From: Halorubrum sp. CSM-61
GTDB taxonomy: Archaea > Halobacteriota > Halobacteria > Halobacteriales > Haloferacaceae
Direction of reading: 5' to 3'
Length of the DNA: 64,000 nt
Assembly (NCBI RefSeq): GCF_003781945.1
Contig: NZ_RJJW01000005.1
Span: forward strand, 240,102-304,101
Part shown: piece by piece, positions 17,208-24,657 of the stretch
Layout: every line of letters begins with the position of its first letter
How positions within the stretch are numbered: the stretch's first letter is position 1
The notes under the pieces: model-generated
Told to the model about the DNA's origin: nothing
Database searches by the model: none
What the model saw: the letters and a program-made list of their open reading frames with translations, nothing else
Made by a program: the position numbers and the translations under genes

Positions 17208-17715
17208 TTATAAGCGGTTGCTGTCGACAGATCGACGGCGGACACCTCCAAACCCCAGTTGCTCGGTTATAAATGATTGACTGTCGATCGACGGCGAACA
17301 CTTCCAAAGCCCCAGCCGCGAGGCGGGCGCACGCTCGCTGCGGTCCTCTCTCGGTCGCTCACCGTGTTCGCTCCCTCGTTGCGGTCCTTGCTTCGCCTGC
17401 GCCCGCCTCGCGGCTGCCCCTTTGAATCCCACCCGCCCGCAACCGCACCGCCGGAAGACGGTCACGCGGTTTCACCGCGTGAGTAAGCGAGACCTTCGGT
17501 CTCGCCTTGGTCCTGCTCGCTCACTCCGTTCGTTGCGCGGGCTGCGACTTCTGTGCTCCCGTTCGCTCCCGTCGGTCGCTCACGGGACCGCAGCCTCACG
17601 CCTCCCCAGCCTCGTCGGCCGGCGCTTATAAGCGCCGGCCGACTCCCTCGCGCGTGCTCCTCGGCCGCGAAGCGGCCTCGCAGGCACGCGCCACCGCATA
17701 GTTACTTATAAGCAG
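17208..17715 (-). repeat. Dispersed stem-loop repeat, copy A
   Basis: This is one of three related elements (others at 45530 and 63107). A perfect 18-bp inverted repeat has arms at 17313-17330 and 17399-17416, flanked by CAAAG/CTTTG. A perfect 30-bp palindrome lies at 17614-17643 (GTCGGCCGGCGC-TTATAA-...). A third stem has outer arms GCGCGTGC (17650-17657) and GCACGCGC (17684-17691) around a GGCCGC/GCGGCC hairpin. The left side carries about three degenerate ~57-bp units (from ~17148), each starting near a TTATAA or TTTATC box. On the minus strand a CTTATAAG box lies just before GCGGTGGCGCG, the conserved right end. This copy has about 120 nt of extra sequence in the middle. The strand given is the one proposed for transcription. 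Confidence 0.8.
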
Positions 17716-17784
17716 TCGTTTGCAATCGAGGCGAAGCACAGATCGCTCAGTGCAACTCGTGTTCCGTAGAGCAAATTCCGACGA

Positions 17785-18147
17785 CTAGTCGCCGGTCTCC
17801 GCCCCGAAATTCATCCCCCACCAGAACAGGAAAAGACCGACGAGCGAGGCGATTCCGGTTGCCAGACACGCGAACACACCGATTCTGATCGCTCCGATGG
17901 CTTTTCGATATCGGTGCGGGAGCAGTTCTGACACGCTCCACAGCAAGGCGGATATCCCCGAAAAGACCAGTATATAGCGTTGCGCGCCGCCTGATTGGAT
18001 GGATTCGATGTTGAACAGCGAGTGGAGCGAGATGATCCCGCCAATCAGGAGGAGCGTCAGCGTGGTACGCTTCGAGAGGACGCTCCCGTATAAATACGTC
18101 TTCGACCGGGCAGCGATCGCTGATGTCATGTTCCGGAAACTGTTCAT
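17785..18147 (-). CDS. Small membrane protein (120 aa)
   Basis: The 120-aa protein has four predicted hydrophobic helices (about residues 26-45, 56-74, 84-100 and 97-115) and a short charged N-terminus. No known motif is seen. Base composition is lower in GC than most of the window. A TATA-like box on the minus strand (AGTATTTAC, about 18170-18178) is about 26 nt before ATG 18147 and supports that start over ATG 18129. Function unknown. Confidence 0.55.
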   Translation of the reverse strand: MNSFRNMTSAIAARSKTYLYGSVLSKRTTLTLLLIGGIISLHSLFNIESIQSGGAQRYILVFSGISALLWSVSELLPHRYRKAIGAIRIGVFACLATGIASLVGLFLFWWGMNFGAETGD

Positions 18148-18311
18148 TTAATCATCATACAGAATGCGAGAGTAAATACTTTGTACGCGTCTTTCAGCGA
18201 CTAACTGTGTCGAACACGAATGCGTCTGCAGAATCGGTTTCAACGGAGCCGATCGGTTAAATACCGTATCGACTGCGAACGCAGCCGGTTCTCGCCCTGC
18301 TTAGCGCCCGC

Positions 18312-20348
18312 CTATTCGTTTCCTGAGTCGACAGTCAGGAGCGTCCGCACCTTCTCGCCGGTGGGCTTCGTGACCGCGATCATCGGCCGAAGTCGCTCCT
18401 TCCCGTACTCGGGGAAGTAGGGGGACTCCGTGAGTCGCACGCGCTCCGTTCCGGGGAACCGGATCGACGCGATTCGGTCCCCGTCGGCGCGGATCGCGAG
18501 CCCCTCAGTCCCGGACCGAAGCTCGCTTTCGGGGTCCGGCTCGGCGTCCGGCGCCGCGTCGGCGGGGGGCACGGGCGACCCGCGCACGTCGACGCTCGGG
18601 TGGAAGTGGTAACGGACCGTGTACGTCGCGTCCGGAGCGCCGGTGACCCGGTCGATTATCCGCCAGCCCGTCGCCGTCTCTCCCTCGGACGCCGGTTCCG
18701 GTGCCGAGTCCGACGCCGCCCCCCTCGTCGCCACCGATCGGCGGTGTTCGTACGCGGGGCCGCCGAGCGAGTTCCGGGCGTGGCTGGCGGCGATCCGGTC
18801 GTGCTCGTCGGCCTCGACCGCGACGCTCGTGCGCTTGCCCAGCATGTAGCTGCCCGCGGTCGGGATCGGCTCGACCCCGTCGTACTGCGCGGTGTTGTGG
18901 GCCGCCGCGCTGCGGGCGTACTGCCGGCGGGCGTTCGCGCCGTAGTCGTACACGCCGGTGTCCGCGAGCACCTGTCGACCGTCGATCCACAGCAGGACGC
19001 CGAGCTGGTCGTTGTGCGAGTGCGCCGGGAGGTGCGGCGGTCCCACGTCGCCGACGTCGAAGAGGAGGGTCCCGTCGCCGGCGGAGATCGTCCGGTAGCC
19101 GGAGCCCTGGGGATGACGGCGCGACCGCGTCGTCGGCGTCAGCGAACAGGCCCGACAGTACGCCAGACAGGAGGCCGCGCGGATCGCTTCCCCGTGGACC
19201 GAGTCGTTCAGCAGGGGGATCTCCCCCGTGGGCTCGACGAGCGACGAGAGGAACCCCATCCCGTGTTCGGCGACCGTCTCGACGGCGGTCGTCGGGCGCC
19301 CGACCGCGGACAGGAGGTCGGCCGCGGTCGCGTACCGCCGGAGGACCGTGACGTGGTACATCGGGCTCCGCTCGAAGTGGCCGCCGTCGGCGAGAAACTG
19401 CTCGTTGCCGGCCCGCTTGAGGATCTCTCGGCCCGACCGTATCCACCCGGTGCCGTGGTCCCGGAAGAGCACGCCCGCCGCGATCAGCGCCGCGGCGTTC
19501 TCGATCAGGTGGTTGCCGCCGATCTCGTGTTCGACGTGGTTCGCGAGGAACAGGGCGTTCCGGTAGATCATCCGGACCAGCCGGTCGGGGACCTCGGTCC
19601 CGTCGTCGCCGTCGCACCAGGCGACGTAGCGGGACCAGGCGAGTATCCGGAGCGACACCGAGTGCGGCGTCCACGACCGGCGGAGGTACGCCGGCTCGCC
19701 GATCGGGTTCGACGCGTCGAAGTCGGACGCCTGCGCCTCGAGCCGCGACCGGACCCCGTCGAGCCCGGTCGGCGACTCGTGACCGAGCGCGAGCCGCTCG
19801 AACCCCTCGAACGAGGCGAGCTTCAGCCGCCAGAAGATCGGCTCCTCGTCGATCGCCGCGCGGTCCCAGTCGATGTCGTCGCCGAAGTCGATCGTGCGGT
19901 CGAGAAACGTGTACCGCCCGGCCGCCGCCTCGTCGGCCATCGTCCGGTAGTCGGCGCGCTCGGCCTCGGAGAGGCTCTCCCGGAGCCGGTCGAGGTTGGC
20001 GCGGATCGGGCCGGACGTGACGGAGAGGTCGTCCGGGACCCGCCGGTCGTACCGCTCGTCGAAGTCGACCGGGAGCCGCGGGACGACGGCGTGTCGGAGC
20101 CGGCGTTCGGCGATGCCGGCGAGCTGGATCGGTTGCATGTTGGCTATCGTGTGAAACGCGACCGACCAGTCCTCGGGGCGGCGGAGAAGTCCCCGACCGT
20201 CGTCGGACCCGTCCCGACTTCGGCCCGAATCGGTGCGTCTCCACGCGGGTTCGACCGTCGTGTCTCCGCGGGTCGGCGCATCTCCGCGGGCCGGCGCACC
20301 CCCCTCGGTCATCCGTCGCTCCGGGGATGTCCGGGACGGGTCGCTCAT
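18312..20348 (-). CDS. Heparinase II/III-like protein
   Basis: The 678-aa protein matches the heparinase II/III family: an alpha/alpha-toroid N-terminal domain with LYRNALFLANHVEHEI-type helices and GGNHLIENAA (about residues 276-285), then a beta-sandwich domain with AHSHNDQLGVLLWIDGRQVL (about 441-460) and DTGVYDYG. The family eliminates or binds uronic-acid polysaccharides, and members are frequent in bacterial capsule and exopolysaccharide loci. The first ~60 residues are low-complexity and hydrophilic, with no obvious signal peptide. ATG overlaps the stop of the upstream glycosyltransferase by 4 nt. It suggests that the polymer made by this cluster contains uronic acids. Confidence 0.85.
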   Translation of the reverse strand: MSDPSRTSPERRMTEGGAPARGDAPTRGDTTVEPAWRRTDSGRSRDGSDDGRGLLRRPEDWSVAFHTIANMQPIQLAGIAERRLRHAVVPRLPVDFDERYDRRVPDDLSVTSGPIRANLDRLRESLSEAERADYRTMADEAAAGRYTFLDRTIDFGDDIDWDRAAIDEEPIFWRLKLASFEGFERLALGHESPTGLDGVRSRLEAQASDFDASNPIGEPAYLRRSWTPHSVSLRILAWSRYVAWCDGDDGTEVPDRLVRMIYRNALFLANHVEHEIGGNHLIENAAALIAAGVLFRDHGTGWIRSGREILKRAGNEQFLADGGHFERSPMYHVTVLRRYATAADLLSAVGRPTTAVETVAEHGMGFLSSLVEPTGEIPLLNDSVHGEAIRAASCLAYCRACSLTPTTRSRRHPQGSGYRTISAGDGTLLFDVGDVGPPHLPAHSHNDQLGVLLWIDGRQVLADTGVYDYGANARRQYARSAAAHNTAQYDGVEPIPTAGSYMLGKRTSVAVEADEHDRIAASHARNSLGGPAYEHRRSVATRGAASDSAPEPASEGETATGWRIIDRVTGAPDATYTVRYHFHPSVDVRGSPVPPADAAPDAEPDPESELRSGTEGLAIRADGDRIASIRFPGTERVRLTESPYFPEYGKERLRPMIAVTKPTGEKVRTLLTVDSGNE

Positions 20349-21559
20349 CGGCCGGCCACCTCGTCGAGGATCCGGGCGAGCTCGCCGGCGACGACCCCGC
20401 GGTCGTACCGCTCTACCATGTGCGTTCGCCCGCTGGCGCCGAGCTCGTCCCGGCGCTCGACGTCCGACAGCAGGGAGTCGAAAGTGGTCGCCAGCCGCTC
20501 CGCGTCGTTGGCGACGAACACCCCGCCGCCCGACTCGTCGATCAGCGTCTCGATCTCGCCGACGCCGGTGGCGACGACGGGGAGCTCGCAGGCCATGTAC
20601 TCGTACGCCTTCGTCGGCACCGCGTACTCCAGCGTGTCGTCGCGCTTCAGCGGAGCGACCCCGATCATGGCCTCGCCGAATATCCCCGGGACCGTCTCTC
20701 GCGGCACGAGCCCGGTGAACTCGACCCGGTCGGTCACTCCGGCCTCGTCGGCCAGCCGTTCCAGCCGTTCTCTCGTGTCTCCGTCGCCGACGATCCGAAG
20801 GGTCGCGTCGTCGGACCCGACCGACGACATCGCCCGGATGCAGGCGTCCAAGTCCTGCGCGTGGCCGACGTTTCCGGCGTACACGATGGTCGGTTCGCGG
20901 TCAACGTCGGTCGGTCGGAACTCGTCGGTGTCGACCCCGTTGGGCAGGTGGCGGACGGAGTCCCCGTCGAGCCCGTACCGGTCGACGAGGTCCTCGCCGA
21001 GGACCCGCGTCGTGACGGTGACGCGGTCCGCAGTCCGGAGGACGGTCCCCTCGTACCACCTGCTCGCGCGCTCGATGACGCCCCCGCCGTCAATGAATCC
21101 GAGGCCGACGGCGGCGTCGATCCAGAGGTCCCGGACGTCGACGATCCACGGCGTGTCCGTCAACAGGCCGAACGGGAGCCCGGCCAGCCCGGTGAAGATC
21201 GGCGGGGAGGAGGTGACGATCGCGTCGTACTCGCGGTGGTTGACGAGCAGCCACAGAAGCGCGTGGAGCGGGAACAGGACGTAGTAGGCCATCCGAGCGA
21301 GGAAGCCCGGGTCTTCCGACGCCGGCTGCCATGCCCAGAGCCGGTGCGCGGTGACGCCGTCGACCGTCTCCGTCGTCTTGCGCTTCCAAGAGCGGTCGAA
21401 CTGACCGTGCGGGAACGCCGGCGGCGGGGCCACCACCGTGACGTCCCAGTCGCCCTCCGCGAGGTGCGAGCAGGTGTCGCTCACCCGTGAAGCGTTGCCG
21501 GACCGGTCCGGCGGATAGTGCTGGGAGACGACGACGACGCGGGGGGAATCGTCCGCCAT
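20345..21559 (-). CDS. GT4 glycosyltransferase (WbuB-like)
   Basis: The 404-aa protein begins VVVVSQHYPPDRSGNASR, the typical N-terminus of the WbuB/colanic-acid-type GT4 subgroup, and has membrane-associating hydrophobic segments around residues 85-130. The C-terminal domain contains NGVDTDEF, IVYAGNVGHAQDLD and the donor motif AVPTKAYEYMACELPVVAT. It is predicted to transfer a sugar from a nucleotide donor to a lipid-linked glycan at the membrane. It overlaps the heparinase-like gene and is probably cotranscribed with it. Confidence 0.88.
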   Translation of the reverse strand: MADDSPRVVVVSQHYPPDRSGNASRVSDTCSHLAEGDWDVTVVAPPPAFPHGQFDRSWKRKTTETVDGVTAHRLWAWQPASEDPGFLARMAYYVLFPLHALLWLLVNHREYDAIVTSSPPIFTGLAGLPFGLLTDTPWIVDVRDLWIDAAVGLGFIDGGGVIERASRWYEGTVLRTADRVTVTTRVLGEDLVDRYGLDGDSVRHLPNGVDTDEFRPTDVDREPTIVYAGNVGHAQDLDACIRAMSSVGSDDATLRIVGDGDTRERLERLADEAGVTDRVEFTGLVPRETVPGIFGEAMIGVAPLKRDDTLEYAVPTKAYEYMACELPVVATGVGEIETLIDESGGGVFVANDAERLATTFDSLLSDVERRDELGASGRTHMVERYDRGVVAGELARILDEVAGR

Positions 21560-21817
21560 CCGTTATCGCGTCCGCGAGGTCGGTCGGGTCGCCCCGGACC
21601 GCCGGGTCGGGGGGCGTTCGGCGAGCTGTCCGCGACCGATCGACGGGTCGGTCGGCCGCGCGGTCGGCTGATCGGTCGGCCGTCGACTGAGCGAGGCGAG
21701 CTGTGGGTTCATGATCGGAGCGATCGCGCGTCCCGATCGGACGCGGCGTGTCACTGTCCCGGGGTACTCCCCTCTGGGACATTGTTACGGACTCGATAAG
21801 CCGTCGCGGAAATCGTC

Positions 21818-22717
21818 CTACTCTCCACGGGTGAGCGTGTCGAGGCCCGTCTCGAGGTCGACGGTCGGCTCGTAGCCTAGTCGCGCGCGCGCTCGGGAGA
21901 CGTCCGCCCTGCTGTGTCGGACGTCGCCCTCGCGGGCGTCGGTGTGGACGATCTCCGAGTCGCTCCCGACGGCCTCCCGCACGCGCTCCGCGAGCTCGGC
22001 GATCGTCACCGACTCGCCCGTGCCGACGTTGTACCCGACCCCCACCGCGTCGGTCTCGGCCGCGAGGCGGTTCGCCCGGACCACGTCGTCGACGTGGACG
22101 AAGTCGCGGGTCTGCTGGCCGTCTCCGTGGACCGTCAGGGGGTCGCCGCCGCGAGCCTGTTCGAGGAACGCGTCGATGACGCCGGCGTAGTCGCCGCCGG
22201 TCTGACCGGGGCCGTACACGTTGAAATACCGGAGCGCGACCGTCTCCACGCCGTACAGCTCGTGGTACAGCCGGGCGTAGTGGTCGGACGCGAGCTTCTG
22301 GAGCCCGTACGGCGAGGTGGGCGCGAGCGTCGCCGTCTCCGGAACGGGGTCGCTCTCGGGGTCGCCGTAGATCGCGGCGCTCGACGCCAAGACGACGCGC
22401 GCGTCGTGCTCCCGTGCGGCCTCCAGCACGCGCAGCGTGCCGGTCGCGTTGACGGAGTGGCTCTCCAGGGGCCGTTCCACCGAGTCGGCGACGCTCACGA
22501 GGGCGGCCTGATGGAACACCACGTCGACCCCGGCGACCGCCTCGTCGAGGACCGCTCGGTCCCGGATGTCGCCTTCGATAACCCGGACGTCGTCCGGCAC
22601 GTCGGTCCCCGGGTTCACGTCGAGGACGCTGACCTCGACGTCACCGCGGAGCGAGTCGACGAGCGCGCCGCCGATGAATCCGTCGCCTCCCGTAACGAGC
22701 ACACGCTGTGCGTCCAT
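21818..22717 (-). CDS. galE: NAD-dependent sugar epimerase (UDP-glucose 4-epimerase-like)
   Basis: The 299-aa extended short-chain dehydrogenase/reductase has the NAD-binding GGDGFIGG motif (residues 10-17), the Ser-Tyr-Lys triad (ASSAAIYGD and SPYGLQKLASDHY), and RYFNVYGPGQ near residue 170. These define nucleotide-sugar 4-epimerases/dehydratases of the GalE type. It likely supplies UDP-galactose, UDP-GalNAc or a uronic-acid epimer for the neighbouring glycosyltransferases. The exact substrate cannot be told; galE is a family-level symbol. Confidence 0.85.
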   Translation of the reverse strand: MDAQRVLVTGGDGFIGGALVDSLRGDVEVSVLDVNPGTDVPDDVRVIEGDIRDRAVLDEAVAGVDVVFHQAALVSVADSVERPLESHSVNATGTLRVLEAAREHDARVVLASSAAIYGDPESDPVPETATLAPTSPYGLQKLASDHYARLYHELYGVETVALRYFNVYGPGQTGGDYAGVIDAFLEQARGGDPLTVHGDGQQTRDFVHVDDVVRANRLAAETDAVGVGYNVGTGESVTIAELAERVREAVGSDSEIVHTDAREGDVRHSRADVSRARARLGYEPTVDLETGLDTLTRGE

Positions 22718-23111
22718 GATGGGTCCCGGTTGGCCCGACGTCGGGTTTAGTAGGCGGTCCTTTCGAGGGGAGAAGCGGGGGGCGCGACACCAAAGCGAAG
22801 CGTGGGGCAGACCGGCGTCGGAGCGGCTCAGCGTCGACAGCGACGCGGCGTCGGCAGCGGCTCAGCGTTGGCGGGAACTCCGCGCCGGCAATGGCGCCGC
22901 GTGGCGGTCGCTCGGTGTTTAAAAGGGGGACCCGGTGGTTGCAATACACAGGTGCTGGCACACAAGCTGGTTTTGCGACCGGAGTCCCGTTTTCGACTAC
23001 GCGGGCTAGCGGTATTAACCTTGTTGGAAGTCCGCGATGTGTGTTCACTTGACATCCCACCGCGGCGGAAGTCGCGGTCCGTCGCCGCGCGGTTCCGAAG
23101 CGCCGGTAGTT
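22718..23111. other. Intergenic region without a gene
   Basis: No convincing ORF is seen. The left part has short GTCGGCAGCGGCTCAGCG-type repeats around 22815-22870. A TATA-like GTTTAAAAG at about 22917 and a TATTAACC at about 23012 could be promoters for the MOSC gene. Confidence 0.4.
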
Positions 23112-23639
23112 ATGTCGGCCCGCGACGGAGCCCGTTCCATGGGAACTCCAGGCGAGGGCGCACGCGAATCCGATCGCGTCGGATCGGTGGAACTGATCCA
23201 CGTCAGCCCGGAGACCGGCGGCGATCCCGAGTCGCGCGACTCGGTCGAAGCGGTCGCCGGTCGCGGACTCGAAGGCGATCGGTACTACCGGGGCGAGGGG
23301 ATCTACAACGAACGGGAGGACCTCGAACCGAGCGACGTGACGCTCATCGAGGCGGAGGCGCTCGCCGCGGCGCGCGAGGAGTACGGCGTCGAGTTCGAGC
23401 CGGGAGCGCACCGGCGGAACGTCACGACCCGGGGAGTGGCGCTCAACCACCTCGTCGGCGAGCGGTTCCGCGTCGGCGAGGCCGTCCTGGAGGGGCTCGA
23501 GCTGTGCGAGCCGTGCGGGTACATGCAGTCGCTCGCCGACCAGCCAGACGCCGCGGAGGCGCTGAAACACCGCGGCGGACTCGACGCTCGGATCGTCGAG
23601 TCGGGAGCGATCGGCGTCGGCGACGACGTGGTCTGGTGA
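23112..23639 (+). CDS. MOSC domain protein
   Basis: The 175-aa protein is a stand-alone MOSC domain: GSVELIHVSPETGGDPESRDSVEAVAGRGLEGDRY at the start, NVTTRGVALNHLVGERFRVG in the middle, and the single conserved Cys region LCEPCGYMQ (about residues 133-141). MOSC domains bind molybdenum cofactor or carry persulfide sulfur; stand-alone versions are linked to reduction of N-hydroxylated compounds or to sulfur delivery. ATG 23112 is chosen; ATG 23139 is equally close to the conserved core. It is not obviously connected to the polysaccharide genes. Confidence 0.8.
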   Translation: MSARDGARSMGTPGEGARESDRVGSVELIHVSPETGGDPESRDSVEAVAGRGLEGDRYYRGEGIYNEREDLEPSDVTLIEAEALAAAREEYGVEFEPGAHRRNVTTRGVALNHLVGERFRVGEAVLEGLELCEPCGYMQSLADQPDAAEALKHRGGLDARIVESGAIGVGDDVVW

Positions 23640-23703
23640 CCCGTCTCAGGTCGCGCTCCGCGAGGATCGATCCGCGGGTAACCGGAGCCGTCCGTCGACG
23701 CGG

Positions 23704-24030
23704 CTACGAGACTCGGACGAACTTCACGGTGCCGCTCTGTTCGACCGTGATGCGGTAGCCGTTGTACGTGAATTCGACCGACATCTGTGCCTCCGGTGCC
23801 GGCGGGTCCGAGTACAGGTTCAACAGCATCCCGTCGATGCAGTTGTACACCGCCGGCAGTTCGTTCACCGGCGTTCCCTCGAGGTCGGAGACCGCTTCCG
23901 CTATCGCGGCGGCCGGTTCCTCTCTGTCGGTGTCTATCTCTCGGTGAATAATCTCGTCGTCGTGGGGTTCCGTCACGTACAACTTCACCCGACCGACGGG
24001 AATCAAACTACCACTTTCGTGTACAACCAT
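23704..24030 (-). CDS. HalOD1 output-domain protein
   Basis: The 108-aa protein has an N-terminal charged strand (VKLYVTEPHDDEII), then the HalOD1 pattern: AAIAEAVSDLEGTPVNELPAVYN and terminal strands MSVEFTYNGYRITVEQSGTVKFV. It is probably a small signalling or output module of unknown partner. A minus-strand TATTAAATA box lies at 24042-24050, only about 16 nt before the annotated ATG, so the true start could be a little downstream (for example GTG at V14). Confidence 0.75.
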   Translation of the reverse strand: MVVHESGSLIPVGRVKLYVTEPHDDEIIHREIDTDREEPAAAIAEAVSDLEGTPVNELPAVYNCIDGMLLNLYSDPPAPEAQMSVEFTYNGYRITVEQSGTVKFVRVS

Positions 24031-24154
24031 TTTTTACACTCTATTTAATAGTAAATTGATAGATCAGATTGGACGAACAACCAAAAATCTGATTCGTAAG
24101 CGACGACCGCCGCTCGATGCAATGGCCTTTCCGTGTGGCACGTCTCGCGTTCGT

Positions 24155-24625
24155 ATGACGATAGAAACCGGCGACTCCGTGACGCTGGAGTACACGGGAC
24201 GACTCGACGACGAGACAGTGTTCGACACCTCTCGGCAGTCCGTCGCCGAGGAGACGGGCCTCGCCGAGGCCCAGCCCGAACGAGAGTACGCGCCGCTGAC
24301 GGTCGAGATCGGCGACGAACAGGTCATCGAGGGGATGGAAGAGGGGCTGATCGGACTCGAGGCCGGGGAGACCGAGACCCTGACGATCCCGCCGGAGAAG
24401 GCGTACGGCGAGCCCAGCGAGGACCAGATCCAGGAGTTCGAAACCGACGAGCTCCGAGAGATGCTCGGCGGCCAGACCCCCGAGGAGGGCGCCTACCTCG
24501 AGGCGCAGAACGGCAGTCAAGGCGAGGTCGTCCACGTCGACGAGGAGGTCGTCCGCGTGGACTTCAACCCCCGTCTCGCCGGCGAGACGCTGACGTTCGA
24601 CGTCGAGATCGTCGAGGTCAACTGA
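24155..24625 (+). CDS. FKBP-type peptidyl-prolyl isomerase (SlyD-like)
   Basis: The 156-aa protein has the FKBP core: GDSVTLEYTGRLDDETVFDTS (residues 6-26), VIEGMEEGLIGLEAGETETLTIPPEKAYGE and a terminal LTFDVEIVEV strand, interrupted by an insert-in-flap domain as in SlyD/archaeal long FKBPs. It catalyses cis-trans isomerisation at proline and acts as a folding chaperone in the cytoplasm. It lacks the His/Cys-rich metal tail of bacterial SlyD. ATG 24155 gives the canonical start MTIETGDSV. The stop codon lies in a perfect 17-bp tandem duplication (24616-24649). Confidence 0.9.
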   Translation: MTIETGDSVTLEYTGRLDDETVFDTSRQSVAEETGLAEAQPEREYAPLTVEIGDEQVIEGMEEGLIGLEAGETETLTIPPEKAYGEPSEDQIQEFETDELREMLGGQTPEEGAYLEAQNGSQGEVVHVDEEVVRVDFNPRLAGETLTFDVEIVEVN

Positions 24626-24649
24626 ACGCCGCGGTCAACTGAACGCCGC
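24616..24649. repeat. 17-bp tandem duplication across the FKBP stop codon
   Basis: GGTCAACTGAACGCCGC occurs twice head to tail; each copy contains the in-frame VN-TGA end of the coding region. The second copy is non-coding. It is a recent-looking microduplication. Confidence 0.85.
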
Positions 24650-24657
24650 GGACCGCG

